Assembly: GCF_000503055.1 (NCBI RefSeq)
Contig: NZ_AYVY01000012.1
Coordinates: forward strand, 89,510-153,509
Direction of reading: 5' to 3'
DNA from: Mesorhizobium sp. LSHC420B00
GTDB taxonomy: Bacteria > Pseudomonadota > Alphaproteobacteria > Rhizobiales > Rhizobiaceae
Length of the DNA: 64,000 bases
Both the position numbers and the translations under genes were made by a program. The stretch's first letter is position 1. Each line of letters opens with the position of its first letter. The notes under the pieces were generated by a model. It ran no database searches. It saw only the letters and a program-made list of their open reading frames with translations, and was not told the DNA's origin. This document shows, piece by piece, positions 1-8,839 of this stretch.

Positions 1-2
1 TC

Positions 3-1289
3 CGCATGGGCAAGATCGCGACGCCGATCACGCTGAAGACCTTCCTGCCGGCCGACGAGAAGGTCGGCGACATGACGGTGGCGCAATATGTCGTGCGGCT
101 GGCGGTCGAGGCCGTCACCGTCGTCAACGCCACCGACTATGGCCGCGCCATCTACGATCTGGCCACGCGCCGCGCGCTGATCACCGTCGGCGAGGACATG
201 GTCAACATCGCCTATGACGCGCCGGTCGACATGTCGCCCTCCGACCAGATCGAGGACGCCGAGCGGCGGCTGTTCGAGCTGGCCGAGACCGGCCGCTACG
301 ACGGCGGCTTCGAGAGCTTCACCGACGCTGTCAAGACGGCGGTCGACATGGCCAATGCCGCCTATATGCGCGACGGGCATTTGTCGGGCGTCGCCACCGG
401 CTTGCGCGACCTCGACCGTCGCATGGGCGGCCTGCAGTCGTCCGACTTGATCATCATTGCCGGCCGCCCCGGCATGGGTAAAACCTCGCTCGCCACCAAC
501 ATCGCCTTCAATATCGCGGAGGCGTATGTCCCGGCGCAGCAGGCCGACGGCTCGTTCAAGGCGGCCAATGGCGGCGTCGTCGGCTTCTTTTCGCTCGAAA
601 TGTCATCCGAACAGCTCGCCACCCGCATTATTTCCGAACAGACCGAAATCCCGTCGTCGAAAATCCGCCGCGGCGAGATCAGCGAGATGGATTTCGAAAA
701 GCTCGTCGCCTGTTCGCAGACCATGCAGAAAATCCCGCTGTTCATCGACCAGACCGGCGGTATTTCCATCGCTCAGCTGTCCGCCCGCGCGCGTCGCTTG
801 AAGCGCCAGCGCGGCCTCGACGTCATCGTCATCGACTATATCCAGCTGATGCAGGGATCGAGCGCGAAATCATCGCAAAACCGCGTCCAGGAAATCACCG
901 AGATCACCACCGGGCTCAAGGCACTGGCCAAGGAGTTGGCGGTGCCGATCATCGCGCTGTCGCAGCTGTCGCGCCAGGTCGAGAGCCGCGACGACAAGCG
1001 CCCGCAGCTTTCGGATCTGCGCGAATCGGGCTCCATCGAGCAGGACGCCGACGTGGTGCTGTTCGTCTACCGCGAGGAATATTATCTGAAGAACCGCGAG
1101 CCGAAGCCGGGCACCGACGAATACATCAAGTGGGAACACGAGATGAACGAGATGCGCGGCAAGGCCGAAGTAATCGTCGCCAAGCAGCGCCACGGCCCAA
1201 CGGGATCGGTCAGCCTCGCCTTCCAGGGCGAATTCACCCGCTTCTCGGACCTTGCGGAAGAGCATCATTTGCCGGATCGGTTCGAGTAG
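3..1289 (+). CDS. dnaB: Replicative DNA helicase DnaB, 5' end cut by the window edge
   Basis: Hexameric helicase that unwinds DNA at the replication fork. The reading frame is open to the left edge and the codon before the first visible ATG (position 6) is Arg, as in full-length family members (IRMGKIATP), so this ATG is internal and roughly 70 N-terminal residues are missing. From that Met: the end of the N-terminal domain, linker, then the RecA-like ATPase core with Walker A GRPGMGKTS (about residues 153-161) and Walker B VIVIDYIQLM (about 273-282). The C-terminus is intact. It is followed by radA through one intervening gene, a usual rhizobial neighbourhood for dnaB. Confidence 0.97.
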   Translation, partial: RMGKIATPITLKTFLPADEKVGDMTVAQYVVRLAVEAVTVVNATDYGRAIYDLATRRALITVGEDMVNIAYDAPVDMSPSDQIEDAERRLFELAETGRYDGGFESFTDAVKTAVDMANAAYMRDGHLSGVATGLRDLDRRMGGLQSSDLIIIAGRPGMGKTSLATNIAFNIAEAYVPAQQADGSFKAANGGVVGFFSLEMSSEQLATRIISEQTEIPSSKIRRGEISEMDFEKLVACSQTMQKIPLFIDQTGGISIAQLSARARRLKRQRGLDVIVIDYIQLMQGSSAKSSQNRVQEITEITTGLKALAKELAVPIIALSQLSRQVESRDDKRPQLSDLRESGSIEQDADVVLFVYREEYYLKNREPKPGTDEYIKWEHEMNEMRGKAEVIVAKQRHGPTGSVSLAFQGEFTRFSDLAEEHHLPDRFE

Positions 1290-1310
1290 GCATTGTCGCG
1301 GAGCAGCCGA

Positions 1311-1916
1311 TTGGACTTTAGAGATATCTACCAAAGGATAAAATTCGAAGAGTATAACATCTCCGAGGATGAACGCGCGCAACTCACTGAATATTTGAGA
1401 TCTGCCCGGTCAATTTCTCGCACGGAATCGCACGCCGGTTTGCTGGTGTTCTGCTACTCAAGCGAACCTACGCCCGAGAACGTTGAATTGGTGAGGAAAT
1501 TCCTTGCCAAGCATGTCGAAGACTATACGCGAAGCGCGGCAGTGACCGGTCTTTATCGAGTTTGGAAATTGGGAGCGACAGCTGACATCGACGATCTGCT
1601 GAGTTTTTTGGCCCTTTCGTTGGACGAAACTCGGCACGACACCTCTCTGGCGGCGATCGGGTGCGCATTCCTTTTGATGCACCGGCTCAATGATCGTCGC
1701 CTCTCGACTGCCCTTATGAGATTGCTGGAGACGTTGCACGATGAAGTCGGGCGAGAGAACGACTTCGCGGTCGGTCTGTTCAGATATGCGTGTTGGTCGG
1801 CATACGACAATTGGGCTCTGAGAAACGGCCAGCGCCGCACTCATTTCGATACGATCGAAGATGCTTTGCCGGTTTACTGGGATCGTCCCAAATACCTCTT
1901 GGAACCAATAAACTGA
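1311..1916 (+). CDS. Unknown all-helical protein between dnaB and radA, low G+C
   Basis: I do not recognise this protein. It is about 201 residues, soluble, with no signal peptide, and alternates amphipathic helices (for example AAVTGLYRVWKLG and DIDDLLSFLALSLDE) in a way that resembles HEAT-type helical repeats; that is only an impression. No ATG exists near the 5' end. The chosen TTG at 1311 follows GCGGAG by 7 bases; a TTG at 1293 is an alternative adding six residues. Its stop overlaps the radA ATG by one base (TGATG), so the two are probably co-translated. Base composition is clearly more A+T-rich than its neighbours, which suggests acquisition. In other rhizobia I recall alr in this slot. 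Confidence 0.75.
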   Translation: MDFRDIYQRIKFEEYNISEDERAQLTEYLRSARSISRTESHAGLLVFCYSSEPTPENVELVRKFLAKHVEDYTRSAAVTGLYRVWKLGATADIDDLLSFLALSLDETRHDTSLAAIGCAFLLMHRLNDRRLSTALMRLLETLHDEVGRENDFAVGLFRYACWSAYDNWALRNGQRRTHFDTIEDALPVYWDRPKYLLEPIN

Positions 1917-3334
1917 TGGCCAAATCCCGTATCCAGTTCATCTGCCAGAATTGCGGTTCGGTGCATCAGCGTTGGGCCGGCAAATGTGATGCCTGCGGCG
2001 AGTGGAACACGCTGGTCGAGGAAGGCACGTCGGGCGGCATCGGCTCCGGCCCGGCCAACACCCGCAACGCCCGCAAAGGCCGCGCGGTGGTGCTGACCAG
2101 CCTTTCCGGCGACATCGAGGACGCGCCGCGCATCGTCTCCGGCATCGGCGAACTCGACCGCGCCACCGGCGGCGGCTTCGTGCGCGGATCGGCGCTTTTG
2201 GTCGGCGGCGATCCCGGCATCGGCAAGTCGACGCTGCTCACCCAGGCTGCAGCCGCACTGGCGGCAAAGGGCCACCGCATCGTCTACGTCTCCGGTGAAG
2301 AAGCGGTCGCCCAGATCAGGCTGCGCGCCCAGCGGCTCGGCGTCGCCGACACCCCGGTCGAACTCGCCGCCGAGACCAACGTCGAGGACATCCTCGCCAC
2401 CATTGCCGATGGCAAGCGGCCGGACCTGGTCATTCTCGATTCGATCCAGACGCTATGGACCGACATGGCCGATTCAGCGCCCGGCACGGTGACCCAGGTG
2501 CGTGCCGCCGCCCAAGCGATGATCCGCTATGCAAAATCCACAGGGGCGGCGATCGTTCTGGTCGGCCATGTCACCAAGGAGGGCCAGATCGCCGGCCCAC
2601 GCGTCGTCGAGCACATGGTCGACGCGGTGCTCTATTTCGAGGGCGAAGGCGGCCACCACTACCGCATCCTGCGAACGGTCAAGAACCGCTTCGGGCCAAC
2701 CGACGAGATCGGCGTCTTCGAAATGTCGGACAAGGGCTTGCGGGAAGTCGCCAACCCGTCCGAGCTTTTCCTCGGTGAACGTCACGCGAAGTCGCCGGGT
2801 GCCGCGGTTTTCGCCGGCATGGAAGGCACACGGCCGGTGCTGGTCGAGATCCAGGCGCTGGTAGCACCTTCGACGCTCGGCACGCCACGCCGCGCCGTCG
2901 TCGGCTGGGACGGCGCCCGGCTGTCGATGATCCTGGCGGTTCTGGAAGCCCATTGCGGCGTTCGCTTCGGCACGCACGACGTCTATCTCAACGTTGCCGG
3001 CGGTTACCGCATTTCGGAGCCGGCGGCCGACCTGGCGGTGGCGGCGGCACTGGTTTCCTCGCTCACCGGTCTTGCCCTTCCCGCCGATTGCGTCTATTTC
3101 GGCGAAATCAGCCTTTCGGGGGCGGTGAGGCCGGTTGCGCATGCGCAGCAGCGCCTCAAGGAAGCCGAAAAGCTGGGTTTCGGAAGCGCGGTTCTGCCCT
3201 TGGGCAGCGAGGAACTTGTTGGTGGTAATGGGGCCGGGGGGATCGGAGCCGGCGCTTTCCAGCCCACCGAGCTTGCCGATCTCGTGGCGCGCATAGCCGG
3301 CTCTCGGCGCAGCCGCGCCGACGAGCAAGACTGA
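1916..3334 (+). CDS. radA: DNA repair protein RadA
   Basis: RecA-like ATPase that helps process recombination intermediates and drives branch migration. It has 472 residues, normal for the family. A four-cysteine zinc finger sits at C10, C13, C24 and C27; Walker A GGDPGIGKST starts near residue 97; the RadA-specific KNRFG motif is at about 256-260; and the C-terminal third is the Lon-protease-like domain. The ATG at 1916 overlaps the stop of the upstream gene by one base. Longer in-frame starts upstream would lie inside that gene and add no conserved sequence. Confidence 0.97.
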   Translation: MAKSRIQFICQNCGSVHQRWAGKCDACGEWNTLVEEGTSGGIGSGPANTRNARKGRAVVLTSLSGDIEDAPRIVSGIGELDRATGGGFVRGSALLVGGDPGIGKSTLLTQAAAALAAKGHRIVYVSGEEAVAQIRLRAQRLGVADTPVELAAETNVEDILATIADGKRPDLVILDSIQTLWTDMADSAPGTVTQVRAAAQAMIRYAKSTGAAIVLVGHVTKEGQIAGPRVVEHMVDAVLYFEGEGGHHYRILRTVKNRFGPTDEIGVFEMSDKGLREVANPSELFLGERHAKSPGAAVFAGMEGTRPVLVEIQALVAPSTLGTPRRAVVGWDGARLSMILAVLEAHCGVRFGTHDVYLNVAGGYRISEPAADLAVAAALVSSLTGLALPADCVYFGEISLSGAVRPVAHAQQRLKEAEKLGFGSAVLPLGSEELVGGNGAGGIGAGAFQPTELADLVARIAGSRRSRADEQD

Positions 3335-3381
3335 TGCGGCTCGTCGAGTCGTGAAAAAGAGATCGGAGCGGGGCGAAAAAC

Positions 3382-4053
3382 ATGCCGATTACGCTGCTTG
3401 ACGGAATTCTCGTCGGCTTCACCCTGGTCTCGGCGATGCTCGCCATGGTTCGCGGCTTTTCGCGCGAGATCCTGTCGATCATCTCCTGGGCAGTTGCCGC
3501 TGCGGCGGCCTTCTTCTTCTACAAGCCGGTGCTGCCTTACATTCAGCCCTATATCGACAACGAAAAGGCAGCCATGGCGGCGGCCGCCGGTATCGTCTTC
3601 ATTGTCGCGCTGATCGTCGTTTCCGTCATCACCATGAAGCTCGCCGACTGGATCATCGATTCCAGGATCGGCGCGCTCGATCGCACACTTGGCTTCCTCT
3701 ATGGCGCGGCGCGCGGCATCCTGGTGGTCGCGGTCGCACTGCTGTTTTTCAATTGGCTGGCCGGCGCCAAAGCTCCAGGCTGGATTGCCAACGCCAAGTC
3801 AAAGCCGCTGCTCGAATCGATCGGTGCCAAGCTGGAAAGCCTGCTGCCCGAGGATCCGGAAAACGCCATCCTCAACAAGCTCAATCCGAATCAGCCGGCC
3901 ACCGAGACGCCTCTGGCCCCCGACGCGCCTGCAGCGGAAGCACCTGCCGCCGGCGACGACGCCACTGCTCCGGCACCCGATGACAGCGACGCTCCGCCGG
4001 CCGACAATGCGCCCGCGACGCCGGCACCTGCAAACCCGGCGCCGGCAAACTGA
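3382..4053 (+). CDS. cvpA: CvpA family inner-membrane protein
   Basis: Membrane protein of the CvpA family, named for a colicin V production phenotype in E. coli; its biochemical role is not established. The 223 residues contain about four hydrophobic helices in the first 130 (starting LLDGILVGFTLVSAMLAMV), then a roughly 60-residue tail very rich in Pro, Ala and Asp that looks disordered. GGAGCGGGG precedes the ATG by a normal distance. Its position directly upstream of purF matches the conserved cvpA-purF pairing found in many proteobacteria. The 84-base gap to purF would allow read-through transcription. Confidence 0.93.
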   Translation: MPITLLDGILVGFTLVSAMLAMVRGFSREILSIISWAVAAAAAFFFYKPVLPYIQPYIDNEKAAMAAAAGIVFIVALIVVSVITMKLADWIIDSRIGALDRTLGFLYGAARGILVVAVALLFFNWLAGAKAPGWIANAKSKPLLESIGAKLESLLPEDPENAILNKLNPNQPATETPLAPDAPAAEAPAAGDDATAPAPDDSDAPPADNAPATPAPANPAPAN

Positions 4054-4137
4054 TTTCGGCAGACTTGCTCGCCTCGAGACTGTCGATCATGTGAACGTCG
4101 CACGACGTGCGTTGCTTTCGATGCGCTATGACCTTAT

Positions 4138-5649
4138 ATGGCGACTTTAGCGGAGCTTGAGCCCCCAATGGCAGCCTCAGTGGCAGACGCAGACGACGTG
4201 CTTTCCGCCGAAGCCGACGACCATTTCCACGACGAATGCGGCGTGTTCGGCATTTTCGGCCGGCAGGACGCCGCAGCCATCGTAACACTCGGCCTGCATG
4301 CGTTGCAGCATCGCGGCCAGGAAGCGGCCGGCATCGTTTCCTATGACGGCACCCAATTCCATGTCGAACGCCATGTCGGCCTGATCGGCGACACCTTCAC
4401 CAAGCAGCGTGTCATCGACAGCCTGCAAGGCAACCGTGCCATCGGCCACACACGCTATGCCACCACCGGTGGCGCTGGCTTGCGCAACATCCAGCCTTTC
4501 TTCGCCGAACTTGCCGATGGCGGCTTTGCCGTCGCCCATAACGGCAATCTCACCAACGCCATGACCGTTCAGCGCGCCCTGCAGAAGCAGGGCGCCATCT
4601 TCTCTTCCACCTCCGACACCGAGACGCTCTTGCATCTGGTCGCCACCAGCAAGGAGCGCGACCTCAATTCGCGCTTCATCGATGCGGTGCGCCAGGTCGA
4701 AGGCGCCTTCTCGTTAGTGGCAATGACGTCCAAGAAGATGATCGGTTGCCGCGACCCGCTCGGTATCCGGCCGCTGGTGCTAGGCGATCTCGACGGCGCC
4801 TGGATTCTCGCCTCGGAGACCTGTGCGCTCGATATTATCGGGGCGCGTTTCGTGCGCGACCTGAAGCCCGGCGAAATGGTCGTCGTCACCAGCAAGGGCA
4901 TCGAAAGCCTGTTCCCGTTCGAGCCGCAGAAGACCCGCTTCTGCATTTTCGAATATGTCTACTTCGCCCGGCCGGATTCTTCGGTCGAAGGCCGCAATGT
5001 CTACGAGGTACGCAAGCGCATCGGCGCCGAGCTGGCACTGGAGAGCCCGGTCGAGGCCGACATTGTCGTGCCGGTGCCGGATTCGGGCACACCGGCGGCG
5101 ATCGGCTTTTCGCAGGCCGCGGGCATTCCGTTCGAGCTCGGCATCATCCGCAATCACTATGTCGGCCGCACCTTCATCCAGCCCGGCGATTCGATCCGCC
5201 ACATGGGCGTCAAGCTCAAGCACAACGCCAATCGCCGCATGATCGAAGGCAAGCGTGTGGTGCTGGTCGACGATTCGATCGTACGCGGCACCACCAGCCA
5301 GAAGATCGTGCAGATGGTGCGCGATGCCGGCGCCAAGGAGGTGCATATGCGCATCGCCTCGCCGCCGACGCGCGCCTCGTGCTTTTACGGCGTCGACACA
5401 CCGGAAAAGTCGAAGTTGCTGGCCTCGCGCATGTCGGTGGAGGAGATGGCCGAGTTCATCCGCGTCGATTCGCTCGGCTTCCTCTCGATCGACGGGCTCT
5501 ACCGGGCCGTCGGCGAAGCCGGCCGCGACAACGAGCAGCCGCAATTCTGCGACGCCTGCTTCACCGGCCAGTATCCGACCCGGCTTGCCGATTTCGAAGG
5601 CTCCGACAATGTCCGCACGCTTTCGCTCTTGGCGGCGGGCGGGTCGTAA
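4138..5649 (+). CDS. purF: Amidophosphoribosyltransferase, 4Fe-4S propeptide type
   Basis: First committed step of purine synthesis: PRPP plus glutamine gives phosphoribosylamine. The catalytic Cys34 in HDECGVFGIF follows a 33-residue leader that must be removed, as in the B. subtilis enzyme. The N-terminal Ntn glutaminase domain is followed by a phosphoribosyltransferase domain with the PRPP loop VVLVDDSIVRGTTS (about 374-387). Cysteines at 269, 415, 471 and 474 fit the four iron-sulfur ligands of the Bacillus-type enzyme, so an oxygen-sensitive cluster is expected. The start is uncertain: the ATG at 4138 lacks a clear ribosome site, and an ATG at 4168 would only shorten the propeptide. Confidence 0.97.
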   Translation: MATLAELEPPMAASVADADDVLSAEADDHFHDECGVFGIFGRQDAAAIVTLGLHALQHRGQEAAGIVSYDGTQFHVERHVGLIGDTFTKQRVIDSLQGNRAIGHTRYATTGGAGLRNIQPFFAELADGGFAVAHNGNLTNAMTVQRALQKQGAIFSSTSDTETLLHLVATSKERDLNSRFIDAVRQVEGAFSLVAMTSKKMIGCRDPLGIRPLVLGDLDGAWILASETCALDIIGARFVRDLKPGEMVVVTSKGIESLFPFEPQKTRFCIFEYVYFARPDSSVEGRNVYEVRKRIGAELALESPVEADIVVPVPDSGTPAAIGFSQAAGIPFELGIIRNHYVGRTFIQPGDSIRHMGVKLKHNANRRMIEGKRVVLVDDSIVRGTTSQKIVQMVRDAGAKEVHMRIASPPTRASCFYGVDTPEKSKLLASRMSVEEMAEFIRVDSLGFLSIDGLYRAVGEAGRDNEQPQFCDACFTGQYPTRLADFEGSDNVRTLSLLAAGGS

Positions 5650-5682
5650 GGTTGCCGGATCGCCATTTGTCTTCGCCAGGTT

Positions 5683-5839
5683 ACCCCCCTCTGCCCTGCC
5701 GGGCATCTCCCCCTCAAGGGGGGAGATCGGCTGAACTGTCGACTTTCGCCAATCGCGACGGTCGCAGAACAGGCGCTGAGCCTGATGAGGGCCAATCTCC
5801 CCCCTTGAGGGGGAGATGCCCGGCAAGGCAGAGGGGGGT
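5683..5839. repeat. RIME-like palindromic intergenic element
   Basis: Two 45-bp arms, 5683-5727 and 5795-5839, are inverted copies with one mismatch, separated by a 67-bp spacer. Each arm carries the core CTCCCCCTCAAGGGGGGAG, itself a small hairpin. The element fills the gap between purF and the downstream dehydrogenase and could fold into a very stable stem. Composition and placement match the Rhizobium-specific intergenic mosaic elements (RIME) of rhizobia. It could act as a terminator or mRNA stabiliser for purF; that is inference. Confidence 0.85.
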
Positions 5840-5869
5840 GCTTCACGCCGACCTCATGGAAGTTCAAGC

Positions 5870-6610
5870 ATGACCCTCGATCTCTCCGGCCGCGTTGCGG
5901 TCGTCACCGGCGCCTCGCGCGGTATCGGCTATTTCATCGCCAGGGAGCTTGCCGCAGCCGGTGCTCATGTGATTGCGGTTGCCCGCACCGTCGGCGGGCT
6001 GGAAGAGCTCGACGACCAGATCAAAGCAGGCGGCGGACAAGCGACGCTCGTCCCGCTCGATCTTGCCGACATGGCGGGGATCGACCGGCTGGGCGGCGCC
6101 ATCCACGAGCGCTGGGGCAAGCTCGACATACTGGTCGCCAACGCCGCTGTGCTCGGCGTCATCGCCCCGATCGGCCATGTCGAGGCAAAGACCTTCGAGA
6201 AGGTGATGACCATCAACGTCACCGCAACATGGCGGCTGATCCGCTCGGTCGACCCGCTGCTGAGGCTTTCCGATGCCGGCCGCGCTATCGTGCTGAGCTC
6301 CAGCCTGGCCCACTCCGCACGCGCCTTCTGGGCGCCTTATGCGGCGTCGAAGGCGGCGGTCGAGGCCATGACGCGTTCGTGGGCCCATGAGACCGAAAAC
6401 CTGCCGCTCAGGGTCAACGCCGCCGATCCCGGGGCAACGCGCACCGCGATGCGGGCGCAGGCCGTACCCGGCGAGTATCCGGAAACGCTGCCGCACCCTT
6501 CGGAGATCGCCAAGCGTATCGTGCCGTTGGCCAGCCCTGCGCTCAAGGAGACGGGGCTGATCTTCCAGGCCAAGCACAACCGCTTTGTCGCCTACCGGCA
6601 GCCGGAGTAA
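5870..6610 (+). CDS. SDR family NAD(P)-dependent oxidoreductase
   Basis: Short-chain dehydrogenase of 246 residues with a Rossmann fold. The cofactor loop TGASRGIGY lies near residues 14-22, the NAA motif (ANAAVLG) near 90, a catalytic Ser is in LSSSLAH and the YxxxK pair is in YAASKAA. The Ser/Tyr/Lys centre is complete, so the protein is probably active; the substrate cannot be told. It resembles the YciK-type enzymes often found beside purF in rhizobia. ATG 5870 was chosen because upstream in-frame codons fall inside the palindromic repeat. Confidence 0.92.
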   Translation: MTLDLSGRVAVVTGASRGIGYFIARELAAAGAHVIAVARTVGGLEELDDQIKAGGGQATLVPLDLADMAGIDRLGGAIHERWGKLDILVANAAVLGVIAPIGHVEAKTFEKVMTINVTATWRLIRSVDPLLRLSDAGRAIVLSSSLAHSARAFWAPYAASKAAVEAMTRSWAHETENLPLRVNAADPGATRTAMRAQAVPGEYPETLPHPSEIAKRIVPLASPALKETGLIFQAKHNRFVAYRQPE

Positions 6611-6735
6611 GCGGCCTTGCATCACGCGGCTGTGATGCCGTGGCTTAACGCCGCGCTTCGGCCCAGCTTTCGCCGCTTGGCCGGAGTTGCTAGGATCGCA
6701 CCGACTCCCAAAACAAGCAGAGCGAGGAAACACCC

Positions 6736-6957
6736 ATGGCGGCACCGAGCGTAGCGTTGGTCTGGTATCTGGTGATCGCCGGCCCGCAAGGCGGCATGGT
6801 CGTGCTGCCCAGCACCTTCGACACCCGCGAACAGTGCACCTCCGCCGTCACCGAATACCAGAAGCAGCCGACGCCGGCCGGCTGGTCGGTGCAGTGCGTG
6901 CCGAGTGCCTCGCCGTTCGCGGACGAGGGCGACGCCGAGGAGCCGTCGGCGCAGTAG
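6736..6957 (+). CDS. Small conserved-looking protein of unknown function
   Basis: A 73-residue protein with a good ribosome site (GCGAGGAAACACCC before the ATG). The N-terminal part is hydrophobic (VALVWYLVIAGPQGG). Two cysteines (in REQCTSA and VQCVPS) could form a disulfide, and the tail is acidic. The pattern is that of a small periplasmic or membrane-associated protein, but I cannot assign a family. It stands alone between the dehydrogenase and the convergent OsmC gene. Confidence 0.6.
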   Translation: MAAPSVALVWYLVIAGPQGGMVVLPSTFDTREQCTSAVTEYQKQPTPAGWSVQCVPSASPFADEGDAEEPSAQ

Positions 6958-6964
6958 GAGCGTC

Positions 6965-6989
6965 ATCTCCTCCCTTGAGGGGGAGAGAT
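6965..6989. repeat. Single partial arm of the same RIME-like palindrome
   Basis: 25 bp with the core CTCCCTTGAGGGGGAG, a degenerate copy of the arm of the element at 5683-5839. It lies between the convergent 73-residue gene and the OsmC gene, so it may serve as a bidirectional stem-loop. Confidence 0.55.
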
Positions 6990-6996
6990 TGGCACA

Positions 6997-7503
6997 TCAG
7001 CGTCGCGCGCTTACCGTCAATTCGGGCTTCTGGCTGATGGTCTGGAGCACCACGCAGTAGCGCTCGGTCAACTTGATCAGCGCATCGATGCGCTCCTGCG
7101 GCTCGTCGGTGTCGAGGCCGAATGTCAGCCGGATGGCGCGGAAGCCAACAGGCGCATCCCTCGCCACGCCAAGCGTGCCGCGAAAGTCGAGATCGCCTTC
7201 GGCTTCCACTGTGGCGGCCCCAAGCTTGAATTCCAGCGCCGTGGCCACCGCCTTCAGCGTGACGCCGGCGCAAGCCACCAGCGCCTCCAGCAGCATGTCG
7301 CCGGAGCAGAGTTCGAGCCCGGTGCCGCCGGTCGCCGGATGCAGCCCGGCAATGGCGATCGCCCTGCCCGTCTCGACCTTGCAGGCGATCGATTGGTCGT
7401 CGATCGAGCCTTTGGCGCGGAGAGTAATCAGCGCGCGCGAGGCGTCGTCGCGATAGGCCTCCTTCAGCGGCGCCTGCATGGCCTTCAATGCAATCGCGTC
7501 CAT
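6997..7503 (-). CDS. OsmC family protein
   Basis: 168-residue OsmC/Ohr-fold protein. Members are thiol-dependent peroxidases or uncharacterised stress proteins. The central helix LEALVACAGVTL carries the conserved Cys of the fold, and a GGTGLELCSGDML segment precedes it. A second Cys occurs late (RYCVVL). The ATG at 7503 was chosen because GGGAGAGAA lies just upstream; a longer frame to 7770 adds Arg/Pro-rich sequence with no family similarity. Monocistronic as far as can be seen. Confidence 0.9.
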   Translation of the reverse strand: MDAIALKAMQAPLKEAYRDDASRALITLRAKGSIDDQSIACKVETGRAIAIAGLHPATGGTGLELCSGDMLLEALVACAGVTLKAVATALEFKLGAATVEAEGDLDFRGTLGVARDAPVGFRAIRLTFGLDTDEPQERIDALIKLTERYCVVLQTISQKPELTVSARR

Positions 7504-7827
7504 TTCATTTCTCTCCCATAGTTGCCTGGCTTCGCTGCTTAACGGCGGTGTCGCCTGCCCCAAACGCAAGTCCCCGCTGGCGTAGCGCTTGGCAGGGTTT
7601 CGCCCGTATAGCCTGACGATACGGGGAGCATCCAACGCCTTCACACCCTCTCTCGCAACACATTCGTAAGGCCGCCGGACATATGGCCGATAACGCCATC
7701 CTGGAAACCCGCGAAAGGGCTTCGCCGGCAGCCTGTTCACCGGGGCTGCCGGTCTGCTGTTTCGATGCACGACGCCTCGATCAAGCTGACACTATGGTGT
7801 CAGGACGGGGCAGCGTAGGCTGGTGAA
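7504..7827. other. 324-bp intergenic region between divergent osmC and DMT genes
   Basis: No credible gene. It must carry the promoters for both divergent genes. The only clear structure is the 18-bp palindrome at 7786-7803. Confidence 0.6.
7786..7803. promoter_or_regulatory. Operator-like palindrome upstream of the DMT transporter
   Basis: CTGACACTATGGTGTCAG: perfect 7-bp inverted arms around TATG, ending 24 bp before the transporter ATG. Position and symmetry fit a dimeric repressor site overlapping the promoter or leader. The cognate regulator is not evident in the window. Confidence 0.45.
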
Positions 7828-8736
7828 ATGACGGAATCGCTGGACATGTCAGGCACAGTGGAAAGCGCCCGCGAACGTACCCTTGGCATCATCCTGGTCT
7901 CGGCGTCGGCGGCCGTCTTCGGCCTCACCGGCGTGCTGACCAAATCGATCCATTCCGACCCGCTGACCATCACCTGCTGGCGCGGCTTCGTCGGCTCGAT
8001 CCTGATCAGCCTCTATGTGCTATGGCGCCGCCAGCGCTCCGGCGGTCGCGACAGCCTGCGGCTCGGCTGGCGCGGCTGGCTGCTGGCGATCGAGGGCGCG
8101 CTCGCCAGCATCGCCTTCATCTCGGCGTTCAAGTTCACCTTTGTCGCCAATGTCGCCATCATCTATGCCACCGCCCCCTTCGTCACCGCGCTGCTGGCCC
8201 TCCTGTTGGTCCGCGAACCGTTCCGGCTGCAGACGCTTGCTGCCGCTGCCGTGTCACTATGCGGGGTGGCGATCATGGTCTGGTCGGGCTTCGGCACCGG
8301 CCATCTGTTCGGCGACGGGCTGGCGCTGCTGATGACGATCGGCAGCGCCCTCTACATGATCATGGTGCGCACCTTCCGCGATACGCCGGTGGTGTGGGCG
8401 GGTGCGGTGTCGGCATTCCTTTTGTTCGTGCTCGGCTGGTTCGTCACCGATCCGCTGGCCGTCTCGGCCAGGGACGCATTGCTTCTAGCCACCTTCGGCT
8501 CCTCGTTCGCGCTTGCCTCGATCCTGTGGACGGAGGGCGCCCGGCTCATTCCGGCGGCCGAGTCTGGACTGCTGGGTTCGGCCGAAGTGCCATTCGCGAT
8601 CCTGTTCGCCTTCCTGTTCCTGGCGGAGATCCCGCCGGCGGCCAGCATGGTCGGCGGCGCAATCGTGCTTTGCGCGGTGTTCGCTCACGCCGGCCGTGAC
8701 TGGCTGATGGCCAGGCAGCGCGCAGCGGATGCATGA
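7828..8736 (+). CDS. DMT superfamily (EamA) permease
   Basis: 302-residue inner-membrane transporter with about ten hydrophobic helices arranged as two EamA repeats. The first repeat begins LGIILVSASAAVFGLTGVLTKS and the second near ALLMTIGSALYMIMV. Charged residues occur mainly in short loops (WRRQRSGGRDS). Family members export amino acids or other metabolites, often by proton exchange; the substrate is unknown here. The operator-like palindrome just upstream suggests regulated expression. A Rho-independent terminator follows about 165 bp downstream. Confidence 0.9.
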   Translation: MTESLDMSGTVESARERTLGIILVSASAAVFGLTGVLTKSIHSDPLTITCWRGFVGSILISLYVLWRRQRSGGRDSLRLGWRGWLLAIEGALASIAFISAFKFTFVANVAIIYATAPFVTALLALLLVREPFRLQTLAAAAVSLCGVAIMVWSGFGTGHLFGDGLALLMTIGSALYMIMVRTFRDTPVVWAGAVSAFLLFVLGWFVTDPLAVSARDALLLATFGSSFALASILWTEGARLIPAAESGLLGSAEVPFAILFAFLFLAEIPPAASMVGGAIVLCAVFAHAGRDWLMARQRAADA

Positions 8737-8839
8737 CCAAAATCCTCGCCACGCCCGAGGGCGAGTTGGAGGGTCCGATCACGCGAAATCCGTGCCTGAA
8801 AATAAATTTTGAAAAGTCATGGAACCATCATCGGGCTCA

